Shown here piece by piece: positions 37,018-45,345 of a DNA stretch of 64,000 nt. This stretch comes from VRUE01 sp963697915. GTDB taxonomy: Bacteria; Actinomycetota; Thermoleophilia; Solirubrobacterales; 70-9. The DNA lies in NCBI GenBank assembly GCA_963697915.1, contig OY969103.1:2480001-2544000 (forward strand), given 5' to 3'. The notes beneath the pieces are model-generated. The model worked only from the letters and a program-made list of their open reading frames with translations, made no database searches and had not been told where the DNA came from. How positions within the stretch are numbered: position 1 is the first letter of the stretch; every line of letters starts with the position of its first letter. A program made the position numbers and the translations under genes.

Positions 37018-37347
37018 ATGCCCGAGGCACCCGAGCTTGACGAGTTCGAGTCGCTGGTCGCCGACGCGATCGACCGCCTGCCGGCTCAGTTCCAGGAGGA
37101 GCTGGCGAAGATCGCCGTCGTCGTCTCCGACCTCGGGACCGAGGTGCGCGCCTACGGCGAGTACTGGGGGGACGGGGTCGCCCGCGAAGGCTTCGAGGAC
37201 CGGATCGTGATCTACCGCGACACCCTGGAGCGCGACTTCGGCCACGACCGGCAGCTGCTCGCCGACCAGGTCGAGCGTACCCTGCGCCACGAGCTCGCCC
37301 ACCACCTCGGGTGGGACGAGCGCGGCGTGGGGGGGCTGGGGCTGTGA
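37018..37347 (+). CDS. Zincin-type minimal metallopeptidase
   Basis: A 109-residue protein with the zinc motif TLRHELAHHLGWDE (HExxH plus downstream Glu). This fits the small metallopeptidase family (Zincin_1) of about 110-130 residues with conserved ARYGxY-like segment (YGEYWGD) and LYRxxL (IVIYRDTLE). Substrate unknown. Start ATG 37018 is preferred over TTG 37012. Confidence 0.88.
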   Translation: MPEAPELDEFESLVADAIDRLPAQFQEELAKIAVVVSDLGTEVRAYGEYWGDGVAREGFEDRIVIYRDTLERDFGHDRQLLADQVERTLRHELAHHLGWDERGVGGLGL

Positions 37348-37383
37348 GGGGGCGGGTCCGGCGCGGGCGGGCGGGCTGTTCCT

Positions 37384-38616
37384 TCAGCCCAGCCGCACCG
37401 GCAGCGTCTTCAGCTGGTTGAGGAAGACCGATTCGACGAAGCGCGGGTCGCCCTCGATGGTCATGTTCGGGTAGCGGGCGAGGGTCTCCTCGAGGAGGAT
37501 TTTGAGCTCGAGGCGGGCGAGGGCGGTGCCGAGGCAGAAGTGGCGGCCGCCGGCGCCGAAGGCCTGGTGCTCTGGGTTGCGCAGGACGTCGAAGCGGTCG
37601 GGGTCCTCGTAGCGCGTCTCGTCGCGGTTGGAGGACGTGTACCACATGACCACCTTGTCGCCCTTGGCGATCTTCTGGCCGTTCAGCTCGGTGTCCTTGG
37701 TCGCCGTGCGGCGGAAGTGGCCGAAGGCGGGGAACATGCGCAGCGACTCCTCGACCGCGCCCGGAATCAGGGACGGGTCGTCGAGCAGCAGCTGCATCTG
37801 CTCGCGGTCTTCGAGCAGGGCGCGCATGCCACTGGAGTAGGTCGCCTTGGTGCTGTCGTTGCCGGCGGCGACGAGCAGGAAGAAGCCCATCACGATCTCG
37901 TGCTCCTCGAGCATCTCGCCTTCGACTTTGGCGTGGACGAGGACGCTGGTCAGGTCGTCGGTCGGGTTCTCGCGCCGCTCGGCGATCATCTTGCTGCAGC
38001 GCTCGAAGATCTCTGCCACGGCTTTCTCGAGGAAGGCTTCGACTTCCTGCGGCTCCTGGGTGAACTCGGAGTCGCTGGCGCCCAGGGTCATGTTCATCAG
38101 GCGCGCCCAGGTCTCGTCGTCCTCCTCGGGGATGCCCATGAAGGCGCCGATCACGCGGGAGACGGCGGGCTGGGCGACGTCGGTGACCAGGTCGCAGGTC
38201 TCGCGGCCCTCGAGGCGGTCGAGGACCCTGGTGACGATCGCGCGGATCTCGTCCTCGTGGGCGGCGATCCGTTTCGGCGTGAAGCCGGCCTGGAAGAGCG
38301 CCTTGATCCGGTCGTGCTTGGGCGGGTCCATGCCGATGAACATGCCCCGCGCCAGCTCGATCGGGAAGATCTCGTCGACCATGACGACGCCGCCGACTTC
38401 GGAGGAGTAGGTCTCCCAGTCGCGGCTGACGGCGTGGACGTCGTCGGCTTTGGTCACTGACCAGTAGCCGGCGATCCCCGGGAATTCCCGCAGTTTCGAG
38501 GTCCAGTGGACCGGGCAGCCGCCGCGCAGCTCCTTGAAGAGCTCATGGGGAGGCCCGTCTTCCCAATACTCGGTGTCGGTGACCAGAACGTCCTCGAGCT
38601 TGCCGTTCTCCGTCAA
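37384..38616 (-). CDS. Cytochrome P450
   Basis: A 410-residue bacterial-class P450 monooxygenase. The I-helix LLVAAGNDSTKAT, K-helix EESLR and heme loop FGAGGRHFCLGTAL are intact; there is no TM anchor, so it is soluble. It would use a separate ferredoxin and reductase, neither seen in the window. It is set off from the catabolic operons by a 26-bp palindrome 38 bases upstream of the start and a repeat-A hairpin. Substrate unknown, probably a steroid/terpenoid-like or aromatic compound. Confidence 0.94.
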   Translation of the reverse strand: MTENGKLEDVLVTDTEYWEDGPPHELFKELRGGCPVHWTSKLREFPGIAGYWSVTKADDVHAVSRDWETYSSEVGGVVMVDEIFPIELARGMFIGMDPPKHDRIKALFQAGFTPKRIAAHEDEIRAIVTRVLDRLEGRETCDLVTDVAQPAVSRVIGAFMGIPEEDDETWARLMNMTLGASDSEFTQEPQEVEAFLEKAVAEIFERCSKMIAERRENPTDDLTSVLVHAKVEGEMLEEHEIVMGFFLLVAAGNDSTKATYSSGMRALLEDREQMQLLLDDPSLIPGAVEESLRMFPAFGHFRRTATKDTELNGQKIAKGDKVVMWYTSSNRDETRYEDPDRFDVLRNPEHQAFGAGGRHFCLGTALARLELKILLEETLARYPNMTIEGDPRFVESVFLNQLKTLPVRLG

Positions 38617-38654
38617 CTCTTCCTCCTCGGGGTTGGGGGCGGGGAACCCATGGT

Positions 38655-38680
38655 ACTGGCTGACTGGCCAGTCAGCCAGT
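38655..38680. promoter_or_regulatory. Perfect 26-bp palindrome upstream of the P450 gene
   Basis: Half-site ACTGGCTGACTGG is followed immediately by its exact complement. It lies 38 bases before the P450 start codon. Such TGACTGGCCAGTCA cores are typical of TetR-family operators. No TetR gene is adjacent. Confidence 0.7.
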
Positions 38681-38693
38681 GATGGAGCAGCAC

Positions 38694-38734
38694 CCTCACG
38701 CGTTTTCCCTCTACTTCAGGGAAAACGCGTGAGG
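38694..38734 (+). repeat. Repeat A, perfect 17-bp-stem copy
   Basis: Arms CCTCACGCGTTTTCCCT and AGGGAAAACGCGTGAGG with loop CTACTTC. It lies between the P450 promoter and the hydrolase 3' end, so could also act as a bidirectional terminator. Confidence 0.8.
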
Positions 38735-38751
38735 ATCGAGGTGGGCCTGGG

Positions 38752-39888
38752 TCAGCCGGCGCGCTCGGTGACCCAGGCGGCGATCAGGTCGGCGACCTCG
38801 GCGCGGGCGCCATCGACGCCGCGGAAGTAGTGGTCGCCGGGGAGTTCGTGCAGTTGCTTGTCGGTGGTCGCGAGGCCGTCGTGGATCGCCTTGGCGTCGC
38901 TGGGGAAGACCCCCGTGTCCATCGAGGGTTGGACGACCAGTGAAGGCAGGGTGATCGCGCCGAGGTGCTCCTCGGAGTTGCACTGGGACTCGGTCAGGCT
39001 CCACATCGAGAGCCAGGAGCGCAGCGTGTTGATCGTGCCGATGCCGAGCACGCTGCGGTTGGCGAAGCGCGGGTCGCCGAGGTAGCAGGAGGGGACCGGG
39101 CGCTCGGAGGGATCGATGGCGCCGTCGAGGAAGCGCAGGTCGGCCCAGGTGCGGTGCACGGTGAAGAGGCGGTCGAAGCGGCCGGCGGCCTGGCCGCGCT
39201 CGAGCTCGGCCTTGGCCCAGGCGGTGATCCGGTGGTTGCGCTCGCGCTGGGCGGCGCGGTAGCGCTCGACGAACTCGGCCGGGTAGGGCGGGCCGTTCGC
39301 CTCCTCGTACATGTCGAGCGCGGGATCGGTGGCGACCGGGTCGCCCTCGTCGGTAACCGCCGGGTCGAGCCAGTTGGTCAGCACCTCGGGCCGGCCGGGG
39401 TGGGCGGCGACGCTGACGTAGAGGTCTCCGGGGGCGAGGTCGTCGAGGCCCTCGGCCAGGGGCATCCCGGCTGCCGGGCGGATCACCGGCTGCTGGGCCT
39501 GCGCCTGGTAGGCGGCGATCAGCGAGCCGCCGCCCGAGTTGCCGAGCAGGACGACGGTCTCGACCCCCTGCTCGCGCAGCCAGCGCACGCCGAGTCCGAT
39601 GTCGAGCAGCGCCCGGTCGAGCAGGAAGAGCGCCTCCATGCCGCGGAAGCGGGTGTTCCAGCCGAGGAAGCCGAAGCCGCGGCGGGCGAGGTGGTCGGCG
39701 AGGTAGTGCTCGGAGAAGTCGATGTTGTAGTGGGCGGCGATGAAGGCAACCTTGGGCTGGGCCCCCGTCGGCCGGTAGTAGATGCCCTGACTGGGGTGCG
39801 AGCCCCAGCCCATGCGCGGCATGTCCGGTCCCGAGAGAGCAACCAGGTCGCGGTCGATGCCGTCGAGGACGAGTGGGTCTTCGATCAC
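38752..39888 (-). CDS. Alpha/beta-hydrolase-like protein
   Basis: A 378-residue hydrolase-fold protein. The nucleophile elbow is GNSGGGSLIAAYQ (Ser), and the closing His is in LPGDHYFRGVDGA; an acidic residue probably lies in QPSMDTGVFP. The start GTG overlaps the upstream PPOX-type stop (GTGA). Last gene of the operon with HGD-like and NTF2-like genes, so it might cleave an ester, lactone or C-C bond from that pathway. Confidence 0.8.
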   Translation of the reverse strand: MIEDPLVLDGIDRDLVALSGPDMPRMGWGSHPSQGIYYRPTGAQPKVAFIAAHYNIDFSEHYLADHLARRGFGFLGWNTRFRGMEALFLLDRALLDIGLGVRWLREQGVETVVLLGNSGGGSLIAAYQAQAQQPVIRPAAGMPLAEGLDDLAPGDLYVSVAAHPGRPEVLTNWLDPAVTDEGDPVATDPALDMYEEANGPPYPAEFVERYRAAQRERNHRITAWAKAELERGQAAGRFDRLFTVHRTWADLRFLDGAIDPSERPVPSCYLGDPRFANRSVLGIGTINTLRSWLSMWSLTESQCNSEEHLGAITLPSLVVQPSMDTGVFPSDAKAIHDGLATTDKQLHELPGDHYFRGVDGARAEVADLIAAWVTERAG

Positions 39889-40820
39889 CGCGCCACCGCC
39901 GGGGTGCCGTCGCGCTGGGCGCGGCGCATGCCGCGCTTGGCCTGGCCGCCGTTGGTCAGCGCCGTCGCCGTCTTGCCCGGCGGCGTGCGGTAGCGCTGCT
40001 GGGTGTGCGGTGCGTAGCGGATGCCGCCCTCGCCGACCTCGAGCCAGCCGGTGTGCTGCTGGGCCCGCAGCGCGGTCAGCGCCGGGCCGAAGCCGTGGCC
40101 GACGAGCCCCGCGCGGCGCGCCCCCGACGGCACCGCGCCGGTCGGGTCGCTCAGCGTGATCCCCTCGCGGTCGGCTGCCTCGATGCCGACGGGTGCGACC
40201 GTCGGGAAGCCGTCGCTGCCGACCCAGGCGAGCAGCAGGTGGGGCAGGCGGCGCAGGCGGGCGCCTGCGCGGCGGGCCGGGACACGCGGCCCAACGCCGC
40301 CCTTCGGCGGCGCCTGCGAAGCCGGCGGCGCCGGCCTCGGCAGACCCTCGACCGTCGGCGTGATGCTCGCCACCGGATCGGGCCAGGCGGTCACCCGCTC
40401 GACCGCGACCGTCACCGGCAGCCGCGCCACGTAGTACTCGCGCATCCACCAGTCCCAGAAGCGGCCCGATTTGGGCGGCCCGAAGAAGCGCATCACGCCC
40501 TTGGCCAAGGCCTTGCCCTGCGCCGCCGGGTCGGTCCAGCCGACCGTCGCCCGGCCCTGGACGAGGACGAACGCGGGGCCCTCGGCGAAGCCGTGGTCAC
40601 GGGTGTGGAAGGCCAGCGCCACCTGGTCGGCGCGCTTGATCCGCTCCAGCTTCTTGGCGAAGGCGAGCGAGGTGGTGAACATCACCGTGCCGGCCTCGCG
40701 GTCGCGCACCCCGGAGGTGGTGATCGGCGCGACCACGGAGCCGCCGGCGGGCGTCGCGTAGGCGAGGGCGGTTGCGAGGTCGCCGCCGATCACGGCGTCG
40801 GCCCCGTCGTCCCAGCTCAC
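39885..40820 (-). CDS. Pyridoxamine-phosphate-oxidase-like flavin/deazaflavin-binding protein
   Basis: A 311-residue protein with an FMN/F420-binding split-barrel feel in two halves: GSVVAPITTSGVRDREAGTV and, later, HLLLAWVGSDGFPTVAPVG, with VALAFHTRDHGF and LRAQQHTGWLEV. PPOX-class proteins reduce or sense flavin/F420 substrates. Start GTG 40820 overlaps the TGA of the 23-residue mini-ORF, and GAGGA lies six bases before it, inside that mini-ORF. Function tentative. Confidence 0.7.
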   Translation of the reverse strand: MSWDDGADAVIGGDLATALAYATPAGGSVVAPITTSGVRDREAGTVMFTTSLAFAKKLERIKRADQVALAFHTRDHGFAEGPAFVLVQGRATVGWTDPAAQGKALAKGVMRFFGPPKSGRFWDWWMREYYVARLPVTVAVERVTAWPDPVASITPTVEGLPRPAPPASQAPPKGGVGPRVPARRAGARLRRLPHLLLAWVGSDGFPTVAPVGIEAADREGITLSDPTGAVPSGARRAGLVGHGFGPALTALRAQQHTGWLEVGEGGIRYAPHTQQRYRTPPGKTATALTNGGQAKRGMRRAQRDGTPAVAR

Positions 40821-40888
40821 CGCCAATCCTCGCGCTTCGCTCCCGGCGCGAAGAGCCAGATATGCACGCTTGGTCGCTCCGCGCTCAT
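40817..40888 (-). CDS. 23-residue mini-ORF, copy 2 of repeat B
   Basis: ATG overlaps the HGD-like stop (ATGA) and TGA overlaps the PPOX-like start (GTGA). The peptide begins MSAERPSVHIWLFAPG and ends in KREDWR. Its 3' end carries GAGGAT, serving as the SD for the next gene. The same element recurs at 46714-46782 with about 90% identity, and as an older copy at 9029-9097. Confidence 0.7.
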   Translation of the reverse strand: MSAERPSVHIWLFAPGAKREDWR

Positions 40889-42066
40889 CCCGCCTCGGCG
40901 CCCGAGCGCTCGCGCAGGTGCTCAGGGACCGCCTCCAGCGGCAGCCCCATGAAGCTCGTGTACTGGGCGACGACGGGGTCGTCGAAGAGCGCCTCGCGCG
41001 CCTCGGCCGTCCAGCGCAGCGGCACCTTCGTGTCGAAGTTGATCCGCATCTCGCGCATCTCACGGACGGGGTTGGGCGGGTACATCGTCGGCATCTTGAA
41101 GCCGGGGTGGGGGAGCGTCCGCGGCAGCAGCCAGAGGTGGTCCTCTGGGGCGATCTTCGAGCGGTGGGTGAGCCAGAGCTCGTCGTAGCCGTCGTTGAGG
41201 TGCGATGGCGCGCCGATGCTGCCCTCCGGGGACGGCGTGTTGGGGAACGGCTGCATCGCCAGCGCGTTGAAGAAGAACTCCTTGTCCTCGCCGAGCAGCA
41301 CGCAGCCCGCCGGCGGCGTCAGGTGCCCGCGGCTGGTGCCGGCGCCGGGCACCGCCCAGATGCTCATCTTGAACAGGACCGGGTCGCCGATCCAGCCGAC
41401 GGCGTCGCGGCAGGGGTCGTGGCTGTAGGTCATCGAGAGCAGCTCGCCGTCGCAGCGCACGCGGACCTCGGTCTCGCCGCCGATCTCCTCGTCGCCCTCC
41501 GGCTCGGGGACCTCCATGCCGGAGTAGTCGATGAAGAGGCTGGCGTAGCCGACCCCGTCCCACATCTCCTTGGCGGGCCGGATCGTCGCCGTCGTCTCGA
41601 AGACGAAGACCGCGTTGCCCTCCTCGCCGCGCGGCAGCTCGCGGTAGATCAGGCCGCGCGGGATGACGACGAAGTCGCCCTCCTCGACGTCGAGGGCCCC
41701 CAGCTCGGTCTCGAGGCGGAAGGCCCCGCGGTGGTAGAAGCGGATCTGGTGCGCGTCGGTGTTCTTCTCGGCGAACGGCATCGGCGCCGAGCGCTGCGAG
41801 AGTGAGACGGCGTGGCCCTCGCCCTCCATCAGCCGCAGCGGCTCGCCGCGCGGGTCGGTCGCGTCCGACGCGGTCAGGGCGCCGGAGTCGAGGCCGCTGT
41901 ACATCAGGCGCTCGTCGGACCAGCGCACCGGGTGGGCCAGGTTCTTGCGCCGGTACAGGTGCGCCCACTCGCCGAAGAACCCTTTCAGCGAGTAGATCTC
42001 CTCGGTGTACTCGCCGACGCCGCTCGGCGCGTAGGGAATCTTGCCCCTGCGGATGCTCGGGCTCAT
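40885..42066 (-). CDS. Homogentisate 1,2-dioxygenase-like cupin protein
   Basis: A 393-residue protein with bicupin-type sections. Family-like stretches: GEWAHLYRRKNLAHPVRW, QIRFYHRGAFRLETELGALD, GDFVVIPRGLIYRE, then DELWLTHRSKIAPEDHLWLLP. This resembles the homogentisate-dioxygenase superfamily (about 400-440 residues), but metal ligands cannot be confirmed by eye. It lies in an operon with NTF2-like, PPOX-like and hydrolase genes next to the protocatechuate cluster, so a ring-opening role is plausible; the actual substrate may not be homogentisate. Confidence 0.7.
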   Translation of the reverse strand: MSPSIRRGKIPYAPSGVGEYTEEIYSLKGFFGEWAHLYRRKNLAHPVRWSDERLMYSGLDSGALTASDATDPRGEPLRLMEGEGHAVSLSQRSAPMPFAEKNTDAHQIRFYHRGAFRLETELGALDVEEGDFVVIPRGLIYRELPRGEEGNAVFVFETTATIRPAKEMWDGVGYASLFIDYSGMEVPEPEGDEEIGGETEVRVRCDGELLSMTYSHDPCRDAVGWIGDPVLFKMSIWAVPGAGTSRGHLTPPAGCVLLGEDKEFFFNALAMQPFPNTPSPEGSIGAPSHLNDGYDELWLTHRSKIAPEDHLWLLPRTLPHPGFKMPTMYPPNPVREMREMRINFDTKVPLRWTAEAREALFDDPVVAQYTSFMGLPLEAVPEHLRERSGAEAG

Positions 42067-42467
42067 CCCTCGCGCCCCCGCTCGACTGCCTCGAGAACGG
42101 GAGCCAGATCCACGTATAGGTGCTGGCGCTGGAAGCGCTCGTCACGGATCTGGCAGAAAGCGGCACCGGCGAGGGTGACCTCCTCTCCACTTTTCAAGAC
42201 GTAGGTGATCTCGACCTCGTAGGCGGTCTCGCCGTCGGCCCCCTCGACGACGCTGGCGATCGAGTGGCGGGTACCGGCGACTCCGCGCAGTTGCTTCGCC
42301 ATCGCCATCAGGCCGTCCATCCAGGGCTGGTCGGTGCCGTTGACCGGGCGCACGGTCGCGTCCGGGGCGAAGCATGCCAGCGCCTCTTCGTGGCGCTGCG
42401 CGTCGATCGCGTCGTAGTAGCGCCGCAGGAACTCCACGGTCTCGGCGCTTGCGTTTGTGGCCAGCAT
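42063..42467 (-). CDS. NTF2/SnoaL-like protein
   Basis: A 134-residue cone-fold protein (ETVEFLRRYYDAIDAQRHEE, PDATVRPVNG). Such proteins are isomerases, hydrolases or binding partners. ATG 42467 is chosen with GAAGGAGC upstream. First gene of the operon with the HGD-like gene (ATGA overlap). An 81-base gap separates it from pcaL and probably holds its promoter. Confidence 0.75.
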   Translation of the reverse strand: MLATNASAETVEFLRRYYDAIDAQRHEEALACFAPDATVRPVNGTDQPWMDGLMAMAKQLRGVAGTRHSIASVVEGADGETAYEVEITYVLKSGEEVTLAGAAFCQIRDERFQRQHLYVDLAPVLEAVERGREG

Positions 42468-42548
42468 CGTGCTCCTTCGCCTCCGGTGTCCTCGGCATCC
42501 TCCCATCCCCTCGCCAGATAGGGGAAATACAAAAGAGTGCCAGGATCG

Positions 42549-43697
42549 TTAGTCGTTCGTGTATGTCTCGTCGGCCAGGGCCCGCGCCGCGACGCGGAAG
42601 CCGTCGTTGGCGGCCGGCACGCCGAGGTAGATCGCGGAGTTGAGGATGATCTCGCCGATCTCGTCCGGGCTGAGCCCGTTGCGGCGGGCGGCGCGGACGT
42701 GCATCGCGAACTCCTCCATGCGGTTGACGGCGAGCAGGGCGGTCAGCGTGATCGCGCTGCGCGTGCGCCGGTCGATCCCGTCGCGGGTCCAGACGTTGCC
42801 CCAGGCGGCGCCGGTGATGTAGCGCTGGAAGTCCTCGGTGAAGGGCGTCGTCGCGGCGATCGCGGCGTCGACGTGGGCGTCGCCGAGCACCTCGCGGCGC
42901 ACCGCCATGCCGCGCTCCTGGCGGCCGCCGTCGGCGCCTCCGAGGTGGTCGACCAGCAGCGCGGTGACCGCCGGCGCCTGCTCGACCGCGGCCAGGTGGG
43001 CGGCCTCGTCGAGCACGGTCAATCGCGCGCCCGGGATCACCGCGGCGATCGCTGCCTGGTGCTCGACCGGCGTCGAGGGGTCCTGGAGGGCGCCGACGAC
43101 CAGGGTCGGGGCGGTGATCGAGGCCAGCCGCTCGCGCAGATCGAGGTCGCGGATCGCCGCGCAGCAGCCGGCGTAGCCGGGCGTCGGCGTCGCCGCCAGG
43201 GCGTCGCGCCAGCTGGCGACGACCTCGGGCTCGCGCGCAGCGAACCCGGGCGTGAACCAGCGCTCGACGACCGCGTCGGCGATCGCGGCGACGCCACCGT
43301 CGTGGATCGCCGCGATCCGCTGCCCCCAGGCGTCGGCGGGCCCGAGCTCGGCCGCGGTGCAGAGCAGGGCCAGGCGCTCGACCCGCTCGGGCGCCTCTGC
43401 CGCCAGCCACATGCCGATCATGCCGCCGAGCGAGATCCCGCAGAAGGAGGCACGCTCGATGCCGTGCTGGTCGAGCAGGGCGAGGACGTCGCCGCCGAGG
43501 TCCGCGATCGCGTACTCGCCCGGCGGCGCCTCGGACTCGCCGTGGCCGCGGTGGTCGAAGCGCAGCACGCGGAAGCGGGCGGCGAGCGCCGGCACTTGGG
43601 CGTCCCACATCGAGCCGGTCGTCCCCAGCGAGCTGGAGAGGACGACGACCGGCGCCCCCTCGGGGCCGTCGAAGCGGTGGGCGAGTCGGGCGCTCAC
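42549..43697 (-). CDS. pcaL: Fused 3-oxoadipate enol-lactonase / 4-carboxymuconolactone decarboxylase
   Basis: A 382-residue fusion. Residues 1-250 are an alpha/beta hydrolase (PcaD) with FCGISLGGMIGMWLA. Residues about 265-382 are carboxymuconolactone decarboxylase (PcaC): RREVLGDAHVDAAIAATTPF, TALLAVNRMEEFAMHV, SAIYLGVPAANDGF. Together they take 4-carboxymuconolactone to 3-oxoadipate. The fusion (PcaL) is typical of actinobacteria. Start GTG 43697 overlaps the pcaB stop (GTGA). Confidence 0.93.
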   Translation of the reverse strand: MSARLAHRFDGPEGAPVVVLSSSLGTTGSMWDAQVPALAARFRVLRFDHRGHGESEAPPGEYAIADLGGDVLALLDQHGIERASFCGISLGGMIGMWLAAEAPERVERLALLCTAAELGPADAWGQRIAAIHDGGVAAIADAVVERWFTPGFAAREPEVVASWRDALAATPTPGYAGCCAAIRDLDLRERLASITAPTLVVGALQDPSTPVEHQAAIAAVIPGARLTVLDEAAHLAAVEQAPAVTALLVDHLGGADGGRQERGMAVRREVLGDAHVDAAIAATTPFTEDFQRYITGAAWGNVWTRDGIDRRTRSAITLTALLAVNRMEEFAMHVRAARRNGLSPDEIGEIILNSAIYLGVPAANDGFRVAARALADETYTND

Positions 43698-44857
43698 GAG
43701 CCGTAGAGGGCGAGCGCCCGGTCGACGAAGGTCCCGGCGGCGGCGAGGTCGGCGCCGGAGTCGAGCCCGGGCACGCCGCTCGCCTCGAGGTTGACGCGCA
43801 TCCGCGCGGCGTCGACGTCGAGCCCGCCGAGCACCCCCGCCATCGTCGCCGCGACGCCGCCGCTCAGCGCCAGCGCCTCGCTCAGCGCCGCCCACTCGCT
43901 GTGCCAGGCGCCGGTCGCGGCGCGCTCGTGCTCCTGCGGCATCGTGGCGGTCAGCAGGGTCGCGGCGGCGTGCACGCGGCGCGCCCCGGCGAGCGCCAGC
44001 ACGCTGCCGATCGGGTTGCGCTTGTGGGCCAGGGACGAGGAGCCGCCGTGGCCCTCGCCGCCTGACTCGGCGACCTCGCCGACCTCCGCCTGGGCGAGCA
44101 GGACGACGTCGAGGGCAACCTTGGCGACCGCGCCGGCCGCCTCGTCGAGCGCCCCGCCGAGGGCGTGGACCGGGCCGCGCAGCGTGTGCCAGGGCAGAGT
44201 CGGCTCGGCGAGCTCGAGCCGCCGGGCGAGCGCCGCGACCACCGCCGGTCCCTCCACGCCCAGCGCGCCGAGCGTCCCGGCCGGGCCGCCGAGCTGCACG
44301 CAGAGGCGCGAGTCGGCGACGTCGCGGAGGCGGACACGGGCGTCCTCGACCCCGACCAGCCAGCGGGCGGCGACCAGGCCGAAGCTGGTTGGCAACGCCG
44401 GCTGCAGCAGCGTGCGGGCGACCATCGGCGTCGCCCGGTGGCGCTCGGCAAGCTCGGCGCAGGCCGCCGCGACCGCCGCCAGGGCCGGGTCGATCTCGGT
44501 CAGCGCCCGCCGCGCGACCAGAATCGCGGCGCTGTCGACGACGTCCTGGCTGGTGCTGCCGTAGTGGACCCAGCGCGCCGCCTCCTCGCCGACCGCGGCG
44601 CGCAGCGCCCGCACGACCGGCTCGGCCGGGGCGCCGGTGCGAGCCGCTTCCAGGCCCAGCAGCTCCGGGTCGAGCTCGGCGGCGACGGCCGCCGTGGCGA
44701 TCTCCCTTGCCGCCTCGGCTGGGACCAGGCCGACCTCGGCCCCCGCCTCGGCGAGCGCCGCCTCGAACTCGAGCATCGCCCGCACCCAGGCCCGCTCGCC
44801 GGTCGCCTCCGCGAGGGGGGCCGGTACGAGGCTGGCGTCGAAGAGCGGGTCAGGCAT
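43694..44857 (-). CDS. pcaB: 3-carboxy-cis,cis-muconate cycloisomerase
   Basis: A 387-residue fumarase/argininosuccinate-lyase superfamily enzyme. The signature SSLAHKRNPIGS and helix WVHYGSTSQDVVDSA are clear. It converts 3-carboxymuconate, made by PcaGH, to 4-carboxymuconolactone. It overlaps pcaG by 8 bases and pcaL by 4. Start MPDPLFDASL is normal. Confidence 0.93.
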   Translation of the reverse strand: MPDPLFDASLVPAPLAEATGERAWVRAMLEFEAALAEAGAEVGLVPAEAAREIATAAVAAELDPELLGLEAARTGAPAEPVVRALRAAVGEEAARWVHYGSTSQDVVDSAAILVARRALTEIDPALAAVAAACAELAERHRATPMVARTLLQPALPTSFGLVAARWLVGVEDARVRLRDVADSRLCVQLGGPAGTLGALGVEGPAVVAALARRLELAEPTLPWHTLRGPVHALGGALDEAAGAVAKVALDVVLLAQAEVGEVAESGGEGHGGSSSLAHKRNPIGSVLALAGARRVHAAATLLTATMPQEHERAATGAWHSEWAALSEALALSGGVAATMAGVLGGLDVDAARMRVNLEASGVPGLDSGADLAAAGTFVDRALALYGS

Positions 44858-45338
44858 CGAGGAAGACCGTCTCCTCCTCGCCCTGCAGGTTGACGTCGAA
44901 GCGCAGCCCGTCGCCGTCGGGGCGGGCGATCAGCGAGGAGGGGTCGTCGAGCCCGGCAAGCAGCGGGTCGCGGGCGTTGGCCTCGGCCTCGTCGGGGAAG
45001 TAGATCCGCGTCGTCAGCCGGGCGAGCAGCCCGGTGGCGAAGACCGAGACGGCGATGTGGGGGGCCTGCTCGGTCCCGTCGGCGCCGGGCACCGGCGCCG
45101 GCTTGACCGTGACGAAGCTGAAGCCGCCCTCGTCCGTGGTCGCCGCGCGGGCGCAGCCCTCGGCCTGCCAGAGCTCGAGCAGCGCGTCGGGGACCGGTCG
45201 CCCATCGCCGTCGCGGACGGTGCCGGCGATCGCGATCGCGTCCGGCCGCCCCGGGTCGACCAGATCGCCGTGGGTGGCGCCGCCGAGGCCGAGGCTGAAG
45301 AAGGGGCCGACGGTCTGCGAGGGGGTCGGGAGAGGCAT
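44850..45338 (-). CDS. pcaG: Protocatechuate 3,4-dioxygenase alpha subunit
   Basis: A 162-residue subunit of the intradiol dioxygenase. Family start MPLPTPSQTVGPFFSLGLG, beta-core VRDGDGRPVPDALLELWQAE, and PHIAVSVFATGLLARLTTRIYF (short extract). The alpha subunit lacks the iron ligands. Pairs with PcaH, 7 bases upstream. Confidence 0.94.
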   Translation of the reverse strand: MPLPTPSQTVGPFFSLGLGGATHGDLVDPGRPDAIAIAGTVRDGDGRPVPDALLELWQAEGCARAATTDEGGFSFVTVKPAPVPGADGTEQAPHIAVSVFATGLLARLTTRIYFPDEAEANARDPLLAGLDDPSSLIARPDGDGLRFDVNLQGEEETVFLDA

Positions 45339-45345
45339 CGCCGGC

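Noticed and set aside
42468..42548. A TGGCAC-N5-TGTA sequence on the - strand upstream of the NTF2-like gene, resembling a sigma-54 promoter
   Set aside because: Actinobacteria generally lack sigma-54 and the -12 element is not a good match.
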